A stretch of 9,689 nucleotides of DNA from Pseudomonas sp. (GTDB lineage Bacteria; Pseudomonadota; Gammaproteobacteria; Pseudomonadales; Pseudomonadaceae). The notes below the pieces were generated by a model. It did no database searches. It saw nothing but the letters and a program-made list of their open reading frames with translations, and was not told the DNA's origin. The stretch lies in NCBI GenBank assembly GCA_003527165.1, contig DPSI01000225.1, positions 1-9,689 of the forward strand. Direction: 5' to 3'. The number at the start of each line of letters is the position of its first letter. Positions within the stretch are counted from its first letter, which is position 1. The translations under genes were made by a program, and so were the position numbers. Of this stretch, positions 1 through 6,347 are shown in pieces.

Positions 1-14
1 TGAAAGCGCTTACA
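1..14. promoter_or_regulatory. LacI/GalR-family operator-like palindrome
   Basis: The 14-mer TGAAAGCGCTTACA fits the general LacI/GalR-family (cre-type) operator pattern TGWNANCGNTNWCA at every defined position. It is an inverted repeat around the central CG with six of seven pairs matching. Its end lies 33 nt before the start codon of the first operon gene, where a repressor could block transcription. No LacI-family gene is in the window, so the regulator would have to lie upstream or elsewhere. The site touches the window edge, so flanking symmetry and the -35/-10 elements cannot be judged. Confidence 0.55.
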
Positions 15-40
15 TCCGACTTTTCGAGAGATTCAGGACG

Positions 41-48
41 AAAAACAA
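41..48 (+). promoter_or_regulatory. Hfq/Crc-type A-rich element at the first gene's start
   Basis: AAAAACAA matches AANAANAA, the Pseudomonas catabolite-activity motif bound in mRNA by Hfq with Crc. It lies between the Shine-Dalgarno (AGGA, 35-38) and the ATG at 48 and shares the A of that ATG, so binding would block initiation. The motif is short and can occur by chance; position and gene function are what make it credible. Confidence 0.45.
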
Positions 49-1196
49 TGGCAATAATCAGTTCCATCTCCGTATGCGCCGCTCGCGTGCCGCTGGATCA
101 GGTCACTTCGTTCTCCAATCGCACGGTGCATGCTCGCGACTACGGCCTGGTCAAGGTGACCGGCGAAAACGGTGTGAGCGGTATCGGGTTCTGCTACGTC
201 GGCAGCGCGGGTGGCGAACTGCTGCCGGTCGCCGTGGAAAAGCTGTTGGCGCCGGTATTGCTGGGGCGCGATTCGCTGGACGTCGAGGCGCTCTGGAAGG
301 AAATGTACCAGGAGGCCCTGCTGCAGGGTCGCGCCGGGGTCGTCATGCGTGCCATCAGTATTCTCGATACCGCGCTATGGGACCTCAACGCACGTAGTGC
401 CGGCCTGCCCCTGCACCGTTACCTCGGCGCCGCTAGCGCCGATCGGGTGCTCGCCTATGCCAGCGGCGGCTACTACCTCGATGGCAAGACGCCCGAGCTG
501 CTCGGTGAGGAAATGGCGCGCTATGTCTCGCTCGGCTTCAAGGCGGTGAAGATGAAGACCGGGCGTCTGTCGCCGAAGGAGGAGCAGGCCCGGGTAGCGG
601 CGGCGCGCGAGGCGGTGGGGCCCGACGTCGAACTGATGCTCGATGCCAACAACGCCTGGAGCGACGTCACCGAGGCGCTGCAGTACGTACGCCGCTTCGA
701 GCGCTACGAACCGAGCTTCATCGAGGAGCCATTCCTCGTCGACGACATCGACAGCCATGCACGACTGGCACGGGCCACCCCGATTCCGGTCGCCACCGGC
801 GAGGTCGAGGTCGGTCGCTGGCGCCATAAGGAGCTGCTCGACAAGGGTGGCGCGGCCATCCTGCAGACTGACGCGCTGGTCTGCGGCGGTATCACCGAGT
901 GGCGTCGCATCGCGGCGATGGCGGCCGGCTATGGCGTGCCGATGTACCCGCACTGGTTCCACGACGTGCACGCGCCGCTGGTGGCCGCCACGCCGAATGC
1001 GCGCTACGTGGAGTTCTTCTGGGACGACCAGGTCCTCAACTTCCGCCGGCTGATCGATCGCCAGCTGGAACAGGAGAATGGTTACATCAAGCTGCATCAA
1101 ACCCCTGGGCTCGGCTTCGACTTCGACGAGCAGGCCGTTGCGCGCTATTCGATCGCCGGTAGCCAGCCCTGGATGACCCTTGGGTACAACCGCTGA
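48..1196 (+). CDS. Mandelate racemase/muconate lactonizing enzyme family protein (acid-sugar dehydratase or isomerase)
   Basis: A 382-residue enolase-superfamily enzyme, the usual size for the mandelate racemase subgroup. These cytoplasmic Mg2+ enzymes abstract the proton alpha to a carboxylate; most relatives dehydrate aldonates or aldarates to 2-keto-3-deoxy acids, others isomerise or racemise. An N-terminal capping domain (about 1-125) precedes the barrel. Visible catalytic set: KxK motif K168/K170, metal ligands D199, E226 and E252, and a His-Asp dyad H302 (YPHW) with D275 (QTD). With bases on both faces it belongs with the mandelate racemase subgroup rather than muconate cycloisomerases. 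The start has AGGA at 35-38. It is first in the operon, 113 nt before a carboxylate transporter, and an aldolase follows, which fits a sugar-acid pathway. The exact substrate cannot be assigned; galactarolactone cycloisomerase-like or tartrate/aldarate dehydratase-like activities are alternatives. Confidence 0.9.
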   Translation: MAIISSISVCAARVPLDQVTSFSNRTVHARDYGLVKVTGENGVSGIGFCYVGSAGGELLPVAVEKLLAPVLLGRDSLDVEALWKEMYQEALLQGRAGVVMRAISILDTALWDLNARSAGLPLHRYLGAASADRVLAYASGGYYLDGKTPELLGEEMARYVSLGFKAVKMKTGRLSPKEEQARVAAAREAVGPDVELMLDANNAWSDVTEALQYVRRFERYEPSFIEEPFLVDDIDSHARLARATPIPVATGEVEVGRWRHKELLDKGGAAILQTDALVCGGITEWRRIAAMAAGYGVPMYPHWFHDVHAPLVAATPNARYVEFFWDDQVLNFRRLIDRQLEQENGYIKLHQTPGLGFDFDEQAVARYSIAGSQPWMTLGYNR

Positions 1197-1219
1197 GGAG
1201 TGAAAGGTTTTACCGCTGT

Positions 1220-1248
1220 AGGGGTGGCGGCGCGCGGTTGTCGCCCCT
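1220..1248 (+). other. Intercistronic stem-loop 1
   Basis: Positions 1220-1229 can pair with 1239-1248, giving a 10-bp stem with a strong G/C base (AGGGG with CCCCT) and three G-U pairs, closed by a 9-nt loop. No T-run follows, so it is not a canonical intrinsic terminator. It lies in the 113-nt gap between the first gene and the transporter and may act with the next hairpin in mRNA processing or attenuation. Confidence 0.35.
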
Positions 1249-1254
1249 GACCAC

Positions 1255-1275
1255 GTCTGGGCTCCTTAGCCAGAC
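1255..1275 (+). other. Intercistronic stem-loop 2
   Basis: GTCT (1255-1258) pairs with AGAC (1272-1275) and GGCT (1260-1263) with AGCC (1268-1271). This makes an 8-bp stem with one bulged G at 1259 and a CCTT tetraloop. No T-tract follows. It lies 34 nt before the binding-protein start and could protect the 5' end of a processed transporter mRNA, which would suit the high abundance normal for periplasmic binding proteins. Confidence 0.4.
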
Positions 1276-1286
1276 AACATAAATCC

Positions 1287-1294
1287 AACAAGAA
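1287..1294 (+). promoter_or_regulatory. Hfq/Crc-type A-rich element before the binding-protein gene
   Basis: AACAAGAA is an exact AANAANAA match, 3 nt before the Shine-Dalgarno (GGAG, 1298-1301) of the binding-protein gene. In Pseudomonas this placement is typical of genes silenced by Hfq/Crc while preferred carbon sources are present. It is one of four such elements along this operon. Confidence 0.5.
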
Positions 1295-1309
1295 AGTGGA
1301 GTTAGCGCA

Positions 1310-2287
1310 ATGAAGATCTACCCGAAACTGTCCGCTGCCGTTCTCACCGCCGTGACGGCATTTTCCGTTCCCTTCGCCGCCCAGGCGGAATATGTCGCCG
1401 GCGACGAAATCGCCGTGCTGCAAGGCTTCAAGCCCGGCGGCGGCAGCGATGTGCTGGCGCAGCTGGTGCAGCCCTACCTGAGCAAGAACCTGGGCGTGAA
1501 CTTCGTAAACGAGTACATCCCGGGTGCCACCGGTGCGATCGCCTGGACGCGTCTGGCCAAGCAATCGAAAAAGGACGGCTCGGTGATCAGCATCACCAAC
1601 ACGCCGATGCTGATGACCAACTACATCATGAGCGACGCCATCACCTACAACATCAAGGAATTGACCCCGATCGCCAACGTCGTCACCGACCCGGGCATCG
1701 CCGTGGTGGCCAAGGACAGTCCCTATAACAGCATCGAGGATCTGCTCGCCGCGGCCAAGGAAAAGCCCGGTCGTATCACTGTCGGCAACTCCGGAATGGG
1801 GGGCGACGATTTCTTCACCACGCTGTTGATCGAGAAGGCCACCGGGCTTTCGTTCAAGAAGGTGCCTTTCCAGGGTGACGGACCATCCGCCACCGCCGCG
1901 ATGGGTAACAAGATCGACGTCAGCTTCAATAACGTCGGCACCGTCTACAGCCAGGTCACGAGCGGCAACCTCAAAGCGCTGGCGGTATTTTCGGACAAGC
2001 GTGTGGACAGCCTGCCGGACGTGCCGACCTTGAAGGAGAAGGGCGTCGACGTGGTCGCCGGCTCCTCGCGCGGCTACAGCGCACCGGCAGGGATTCCGGA
2101 CGAGGCCCGCGAACAACTGATCGCCGCGTTCGAGGCGCTTCGCGCTAACCAGGCGTTCCTCGACGATGCGAAGAAGCGGGCCCTGAACATCGACCTGGTG
2201 ACCGGCGACGAGTACGGCGAGATGTTCGAAAGCATGGAGAAGGAGTTCCAGGGCATCTGGAAAGAAGTGGGCGGCCAGCAACAGTGA
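1310..2287 (+). CDS. tctC: Tripartite tricarboxylate transporter substrate-binding protein (TctC/Bug family)
   Basis: A 325-residue periplasmic solute receptor that captures a carboxylate and delivers it to the TctA/TctB membrane complex. A Sec signal peptide covers about residues 1-26: basic start, hydrophobic core, cleavage expected after the AQA ending at 26. No lipobox cysteine is present, so the protein should be soluble. Family landmarks in order: the KPGGGSD loop (41-47), NEYIPGATG (67-75), VGNSGMGG (158-165), the VPFQG...D segment (185-203), PTLKEKGVDV (239-248) and SAPAGIP (257-263). These are the loops that hold the ligand carboxylate in Bug proteins. GGAG at 1298-1301 supports the start. 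It is followed 34 nt later by the small membrane subunit, the usual C-B-A order. Ligands in this family range from citrate to aromatic and sugar acids, so specificity is not assignable; the symbol is family-level only. Confidence 0.93.
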   Translation: MKIYPKLSAAVLTAVTAFSVPFAAQAEYVAGDEIAVLQGFKPGGGSDVLAQLVQPYLSKNLGVNFVNEYIPGATGAIAWTRLAKQSKKDGSVISITNTPMLMTNYIMSDAITYNIKELTPIANVVTDPGIAVVAKDSPYNSIEDLLAAAKEKPGRITVGNSGMGGDDFFTTLLIEKATGLSFKKVPFQGDGPSATAAMGNKIDVSFNNVGTVYSQVTSGNLKALAVFSDKRVDSLPDVPTLKEKGVDVVAGSSRGYSAPAGIPDEAREQLIAAFEALRANQAFLDDAKKRALNIDLVTGDEYGEMFESMEKEFQGIWKEVGGQQQ

Positions 2288-2321
2288 AGCCATCCGCCGA
2301 ACGTAACGAGGGGAGGCGCCC

Positions 2322-2789
2322 ATGAACAAGAACAGGCTAGTACTCGGGCTCTTCGGCATGGCCCTGGCCGCGGTGTTTTTCATCAACGCGCAGGGCTACC
2401 CGGAAGCCGCCGCACAGATGCCGCTGATCTATTCGGTGGCGGTGGCGCTGCTCTCGCTGGCCATGGTGTGTTCGGAACTGTTGCGCTGGCGCGCGGCGAG
2501 TCGACGCGAAGCCGAACCGGAGGTCGCCACCGAAGAGGTGGCGGCACCGCCGCGCTACGCGGTGACCGCCGCCGTCTTCGCCCTGGCGGCCGCCTACGTC
2601 GCGGCCATCAGCACGCTCGGCTATCTATTGTCGACCGCGCTGTTCATGGCCGTGGCGCTGGTGCTGATCCGCACGGTCTCGGTGCGCTTTTCGCTGATCG
2701 GCACCGCGGTGTTGATGACGGTGGTCTGCCTGGTGTTCATCCAGTTCCTGGGTCTGGCTGTGCCCTTGCTGCCTACGGCGATCTCCTGA
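2322..2789 (+). CDS. tctB: Tripartite tricarboxylate transporter small membrane subunit (TctB family)
   Basis: A 155-residue integral membrane protein, typical for TctB (DUF1468). It is the poorly conserved small subunit that pairs with TctA in secondary, cation-driven uptake. Predicted hydrophobic segments lie at about 6-22, 35-55, 78-97, 101-117 and 124-150; the last is long and re-entrant-like and ends in the family-typical LGLAVPLLP. A charged loop rich in Glu and Arg (about 56-76) separates the first two segments from the rest. A strong Shine-Dalgarno (GGAGG, 2312-2316) sits 5 nt before the ATG. Codons 2-4 form an AACAAGAA element at 2325-2332, a possible Hfq/Crc site, although Asn/Lys codons make this motif easily by chance. 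Identification rests on size, topology and place between the other two subunits. Confidence 0.88.
   Translation: MNKNRLVLGLFGMALAAVFFINAQGYPEAAAQMPLIYSVAVALLSLAMVCSELLRWRAASRREAEPEVATEEVAAPPRYAVTAAVFALAAAYVAAISTLGYLLSTALFMAVALVLIRTVSVRFSLIGTAVLMTVVCLVFIQFLGLAVPLLPTAIS
2325..2332 (+). promoter_or_regulatory. Hfq/Crc-type A-rich element inside tctB codons 2-4
   Basis: AACAAGAA matches AANAANAA and starts immediately after the ATG, within the ribosome footprint. It encodes Asn-Lys-Asn, so coding constraint alone could explain it. It gains weight only from the matching elements at 41-48 and 1287-1294. Confidence 0.35.
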
Positions 2790-2821
2790 TCGCCTCCACT
2801 TGATAGACGAGGCATTTTGCC

Positions 2822-4330
2822 GTGGAAAGCTCAATCGTCATGACAGGGTTGGCCAATGTGCTGACCCTGACCAACTTCGCCGCGATTTTTGGCGGGATTC
2901 TTCTGGGCCTGTTCGTCGGGGCCATGCCGGGCCTGTCCGCCACCATGGCCTTGGCATTGCTGTTACCGCTGACCTTCAACATGGACACCGCCACGGGCCT
3001 GAGCATGCTGGCCTCGCTCTACGTCGGCGCGTCCTATGGCGGGTCGATCGCTGCGATCTTGCTGCGCACGCCCGGCACACCCTCAGCCGCCGCGACGGTG
3101 CTCGACGGCTTTCCGATGTCGCAGCAGGGCCAGGCGGGCAAGGCGCTGGGGATTTCGTTGTTCGCCTCCTTCATCGGCGGCACCATCAGCGGGATCGCCT
3201 TGCTGATGGCAGCCCCGCTGCTGGGCAGCATTGTGGTGGAGTTCGGGCCGATCGAGCTGTTCGCCATCGCCCTGTTCGGCATCACCATCATCGGCTCGTT
3301 GGCACAAGGCTCGGTCGTCAACGGCCTGTTCTCCGGCGGCGTCGGGCTACTGATCAGCACCGTGGGCATGGATCTGACCACCGGCACGCCGCGCATGACA
3401 TTCGGCAACATCAACCTATTCTCCGGCATCAGCTTCACGGTGGCGCTGATCGGGTTGTTCTCTATACCGCAGGCGCTGTCGCTGATCGAGAACTCCCACG
3501 GCGCCGCCAAGGTCGCCAGTCGCATCACCGATCGGCTGATTCCCAAGCTCTCCGAGTTGAAGGGGCTGATGCCGAACATCCTGCGCTCGAGCGGCATCGG
3601 CGTGGTGGTGGGGCTGATTCCGGGGACGGGCGGCGATACCGCCAGCTGGTTCGCCTACAACGAAGCAAAACGCTTCGCCAAGGACAAGAGCCGCTTCGGT
3701 CAGGGTGACCCGGCCGGGGTCGCCGCGCCCGAGGCGGCGAATAACGCGGTGGTCGGTGGCGCGTTGATTCCCACCATCGCACTCGGCATTCCCGGTAGCT
3801 CGGCCACCGCGATCCTGCTCGGTGCGCTGATGGTACAGGGCATCCTGCCGGGGCCGAATCTGCTGACCGACTACGGCGATGTGACCTACACGCTGATCTG
3901 GGCCGTGATTTTCGCCAACATCGGCCTGCTCGCCGTTGGCCTGATGTTCACCAAGGCCAGCGTGGCAGTCACCCGCATTCCGGATGGCTTCATCGCCTGC
4001 GCGATCATCGCGCTGTGCATCATCGGCGCCTACGCCATCAACAACAGCCTGTTCGAAGTAGGGCTGATGCTCGGCTTCGGCCTGTTCGGCTACTGGCTGG
4101 CCAAGGCCGGCGTGTCGCCGGCACCGATGGTCATCGGCTTGATCCTCGGCCCGGTGATGGAAAACGCTTTCCATCAGTCGATGCTGATCGGCAACGGCGA
4201 TTACCGGATTTTCCTGTCCAGCCCGATCGCCGTGGTGCTGCTGTGCATCGCCGTGTTTTCAGTGCTGCAGGCGACGCCCCTGTTCCGCTGGTTGCTCGCG
4301 CCGTTCCGGCGCCGTACGCGACTCGCCTGA
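2822..4330 (+). CDS. tctA: Tripartite tricarboxylate transporter large permease subunit (TctA family)
   Basis: A 502-residue polytopic inner-membrane protein, the usual TctA length with about twelve hydrophobic segments, that carries the substrate across the membrane. The two homologous halves are visible. The first has GLFVGAMPGLSATMA (29-43) and LRTPGTPSAAAT (81-92). The second has GLIPGTGGDTASW (264-276), PEAANNAVVGG (303-313) and LGIPGSSATAIL (321-332). These paired Pro-Gly motifs mark the family and probably line the path. It ends in a basic tail (RRRTR, 496-500), expected in the cytoplasm. The start is GTG, preceded by ACGAGG (2807-2812); an in-frame ATG at 2840 would remove six residues and has a poorer upstream site. 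It follows tctB by 32 nt. Nothing in the subunit identifies the substrate. Confidence 0.95.
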   Translation: MESSIVMTGLANVLTLTNFAAIFGGILLGLFVGAMPGLSATMALALLLPLTFNMDTATGLSMLASLYVGASYGGSIAAILLRTPGTPSAAATVLDGFPMSQQGQAGKALGISLFASFIGGTISGIALLMAAPLLGSIVVEFGPIELFAIALFGITIIGSLAQGSVVNGLFSGGVGLLISTVGMDLTTGTPRMTFGNINLFSGISFTVALIGLFSIPQALSLIENSHGAAKVASRITDRLIPKLSELKGLMPNILRSSGIGVVVGLIPGTGGDTASWFAYNEAKRFAKDKSRFGQGDPAGVAAPEAANNAVVGGALIPTIALGIPGSSATAILLGALMVQGILPGPNLLTDYGDVTYTLIWAVIFANIGLLAVGLMFTKASVAVTRIPDGFIACAIIALCIIGAYAINNSLFEVGLMLGFGLFGYWLAKAGVSPAPMVIGLILGPVMENAFHQSMLIGNGDYRIFLSSPIAVVLLCIAVFSVLQATPLFRWLLAPFRRRTRLA

Positions 4331-4339
4331 GTCATGCCA

Positions 4340-4362
4340 CAGGCGGCCGCTGGGGCTGCCTG
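4340..4362 (+). other. Intercistronic stem-loop between transporter and enzymes
   Basis: CAGGCGGC (4340-4347) pairs with GCTGCCTG (4355-4362): an 8-bp stem with one G-U pair and a 7-nt loop, in the 62-nt gap after the permease gene. No T-tract follows, so full termination is unlikely. A 3'-protective hairpin or partial attenuator is the more natural reading. Confidence 0.45.
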
Positions 4363-4392
4363 GATCTGGATAAGACAATAAGAGGAAGAACC

Positions 4393-5313
4393 ATGAGTCA
4401 TGACAAGGGGCGCGTCTGGTCGCCGGTAATCACGCCGTTTGGTGCCGATCTCGCGCCGGATACGGAACGCTTTGTGACGCATTGCCGCTGGCTGCTGGAA
4501 CAGGAAGTCGGGTTGGCCGTATTTGGCACCAATTCGGAAGCCAATTCGCTGGCCGTGGAAGAGAAGAAACAGCTGCTCGATGCGCTCATCGAGGCGGGCG
4601 TTCCCGCCACGCGACTGATGCCGGGTACCGGTAGCTGCGCGCTGGCGGACACCGTGGCCCAAACCCGCCACGCGGTAGCCAAAGGTGTCGAAGGGGTGCT
4701 AATGCTGCCGCCGTTCTACTACAAGGGTGTGTCCGACGAGGGCCTGTTCCGTTATTTCAGCGAGGTGATCGAGCGGGTCGGCGATGATCGCCTGCGCATT
4801 TACCTCTATCACATCCCGCCGGTCTCCCAGGTGCCGCTCTCGCTGGCCTTGATCGAGCGGCTGCTCAAGGCCTACCCGAAAAACGTGGTCGGACTGAAGG
4901 ACAGCTCCGGCGATTGGTCCAACACGCAGGCGGTGATCGAGCAATTCGGCGGAGACGGCTTTCATGTTTACGCCGGCAGCGAATCTTTTCTGCTGCAGAC
5001 CTTGCGCGCAGGAGGCGCCGGCTGTATCAGCGCCACCGCAAACGTCAATCCGGGCCCTATCGCGCGACTCGCCAGGACCTGGCAGGCAGGCGATGCCGAC
5101 GAGCAGCAGGCCGCGCTGGTGCGTACCCGCAAGATTTTCGAGCGCTTCCCTGTGATCGCGGCGCTCAAGGCCGCTACCGCCCGATTCAGCGGCAGTGAAC
5201 AGTGGGCGCGGTTGCGGCCGCCGCTGGTGGAACTCAACGAGCAGCAGCGCGATGAGCTGTTCGCGCTGCTCGACGATGGCAGCTTCGACATGCCGGGCCT
5301 CAAGCAAAGCTGA
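4393..5313 (+). CDS. Dihydrodipicolinate synthase/N-acetylneuraminate lyase family aldolase or dehydratase
   Basis: A 306-residue class I aldolase-type TIM barrel, the normal family length, acting in the cytoplasm on a 2-keto acid by Schiff-base chemistry. The Schiff-base lysine is K169 (VVGLKDSSG) and the catalytic tyrosine Y139 (YLYHIPP). The GTNSE motif (45-49) binds the keto-acid carboxylate. True lysine-pathway DapA has GTTGE here and an Arg shortly after the tyrosine (YNVPSRT); this protein has Asn in place of the second Thr and Val144 at the Arg position, so it is not a biosynthetic DapA. With a dehydratase-type gene and a carboxylate importer in the same block, cleavage or dehydration of a 2-keto-3-deoxy acid to pyruvate plus aldehyde (or a semialdehyde) is inferred. 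The ATG has GAGGA at 4382-4386 with 6-nt spacing; the open frame continues back into the permease gene, but that part is out-of-frame shadow. Confidence 0.88.
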   Translation: MSHDKGRVWSPVITPFGADLAPDTERFVTHCRWLLEQEVGLAVFGTNSEANSLAVEEKKQLLDALIEAGVPATRLMPGTGSCALADTVAQTRHAVAKGVEGVLMLPPFYYKGVSDEGLFRYFSEVIERVGDDRLRIYLYHIPPVSQVPLSLALIERLLKAYPKNVVGLKDSSGDWSNTQAVIEQFGGDGFHVYAGSESFLLQTLRAGGAGCISATANVNPGPIARLARTWQAGDADEQQAALVRTRKIFERFPVIAALKAATARFSGSEQWARLRPPLVELNEQQRDELFALLDDGSFDMPGLKQS

Positions 5314-5323
5314 CGCTGATCAT

Positions 5324-5327
5324 GGAG
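5324..5327 (+). promoter_or_regulatory. Shine-Dalgarno that sets the dehydrogenase start at 5334
   Basis: GGAG lies 6 nt before the ATG at 5334 and overlaps the earlier in-frame ATG at 5322. That earlier ATG has no comparable site upstream of it, so 5334 is the preferred start. Confidence 0.6.
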
Positions 5328-5333
5328 TTACCG

Positions 5334-6347
5334 ATGCACAAGAAACGAATCGTCGCCTTGCGCCGCCTGAAGGAATTCCATCTGCAGCGCCTACGCGAAG
5401 CCTTCGAGGTCGACTATTTCGAAGAGCCGGAGCTTCAGCCCGAGGCGGTCGCCGCTGCGCTGCGCCAGGCGCACGGCCTGATCGGCGGCAAGTTGCAAGT
5501 CACCTCGGCGCTGCTCGACGAGGCACCGCAGCTGGAGGCCGTCGCTACCATCTCGGTGGGCTACGACAACCTGCCGGTGGCCGAGTTGAGTCGACGCGGC
5601 ATCCTGCTGACCAACACCCCGGACGTGCTCACCGAAACCACCGCCGACACCGGATTCATGCTGATCATGGCCAGCGCCCGGCGCTTGGTGGAACTGGCCA
5701 ACATGGTGCGCGAGGGCCGATGGACGCAGCACGTCGGCGAACCTCATTTCGGTCACGATGTGCATGGCAAGACGCTCGGTCTGGTCGGCCTCGGGCGCAT
5801 CGGCCAGGCCATCGCCCGTCGCGCGCTGGGCTTCAACATGCGGGTGCTGTACAGCAATGCGTCGCCTAAACCCGAGCTGGAGGCTCGATGGGGGATGGAG
5901 CGGCGTACGTTCGAGCAGCTGCTGACCGAGTCGGACTTCGTCTGCCTGACCGTGCCGCTGACCGAACAGACCGAACACCTGCTCGGCTACGAGCAGTGCC
6001 AGGCGATGAAGCGCTCGGCCTTCCTGATCAACATTGCCCGCGGGCGGGTGGTCGACGAGGCCGGGCTGATCCGCGCGCTGGACGAAGGGTTGATCGCCGG
6101 GGCAGGGCTGGACGTTTTCGAGCGTGAACCGCTGCAGGATTCGCCGCTGCTGCGCATGGACAACGTGGTGACCCTGCCGCACATCGGCTCGGCCACACAC
6201 GAGACCCGTGAAGCCATGGCCAGCCGCGCGGTGGAGAATATCAGCCAGGCCCTGCATGGCGAGCGCCCACGGGATCTGGTCAATCCGCAGGCCCGCCCGA
6301 GCGGGTTTCTACAACCACAGCAGGAACAGCCAGTAAATGCCAAGTAA
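5334..6347 (+). CDS. NAD(P)-dependent D-2-hydroxyacid dehydrogenase (glyoxylate/hydroxypyruvate or 2-ketogluconate reductase type)
   Basis: A 337-residue cytoplasmic oxidoreductase of the D-isomer-specific 2-hydroxyacid dehydrogenase family that interconverts 2-keto and D-2-hydroxy acids. The catalytic domain halves flank a Rossmann fold with GLGRIG (152-157). The catalytic triad is complete: R236 (ARGR), E265 (EREP) and H283 (LPHIGS). After the second beta strand comes YSNAS (173-177) with no acidic residue, which hints at NADP(H) rather than NAD(H). Overall it resembles the GhrB/TkrA group, which reduces glyoxylate, hydroxypyruvate or 2-ketogluconate. The C-terminus carries about 20 extra Pro/Gln-rich residues past the core (318-337), overlapping the next gene. 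An in-frame ATG at 5322 would add four residues, but GGAG fits 5334 better. In this cluster it probably reduces a keto acid from the upstream lyase; the substrate is unproven. Confidence 0.92.
   Translation: MHKKRIVALRRLKEFHLQRLREAFEVDYFEEPELQPEAVAAALRQAHGLIGGKLQVTSALLDEAPQLEAVATISVGYDNLPVAELSRRGILLTNTPDVLTETTADTGFMLIMASARRLVELANMVREGRWTQHVGEPHFGHDVHGKTLGLVGLGRIGQAIARRALGFNMRVLYSNASPKPELEARWGMERRTFEQLLTESDFVCLTVPLTEQTEHLLGYEQCQAMKRSAFLINIARGRVVDEAGLIRALDEGLIAGAGLDVFEREPLQDSPLLRMDNVVTLPHIGSATHETREAMASRAVENISQALHGERPRDLVNPQARPSGFLQPQQEQPVNAK

Noticed and set aside
375..1100. Minus-strand open frame of 241 codons opposite the enolase-superfamily gene
   Set aside because: The plus strand carries a full set of catalytic motifs; the antisense product shows no domain and no convincing ribosome-binding site.
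1145..2386. Minus-strand open frame of 413 codons opposite the binding-protein gene
   Set aside because: It is antisense to a gene with a clear signal peptide and family motifs; its translation is low-complexity and His/Arg/Gly-rich with no recognisable domain, as usual for shadows in GC-rich DNA.
3416..4174. Minus-strand open frame of 252 codons opposite the permease gene
   Set aside because: Gln/His/Asp-rich product typical of antisense to a hydrophobic membrane gene; no domain.
4015..4392. Upstream extension of the aldolase frame into the permease gene
   Set aside because: The extension is out of frame with the permease coding sequence and Arg-rich, whereas the ATG at 4393 has GAGGA at ideal spacing and aligns with the family N-terminus.
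5391..6257. Minus-strand open frame of 288 codons opposite the D-2-hydroxyacid dehydrogenase
   Set aside because: The sense strand has an intact Rossmann motif and catalytic triad; the antisense frame is an artefact of codon bias.
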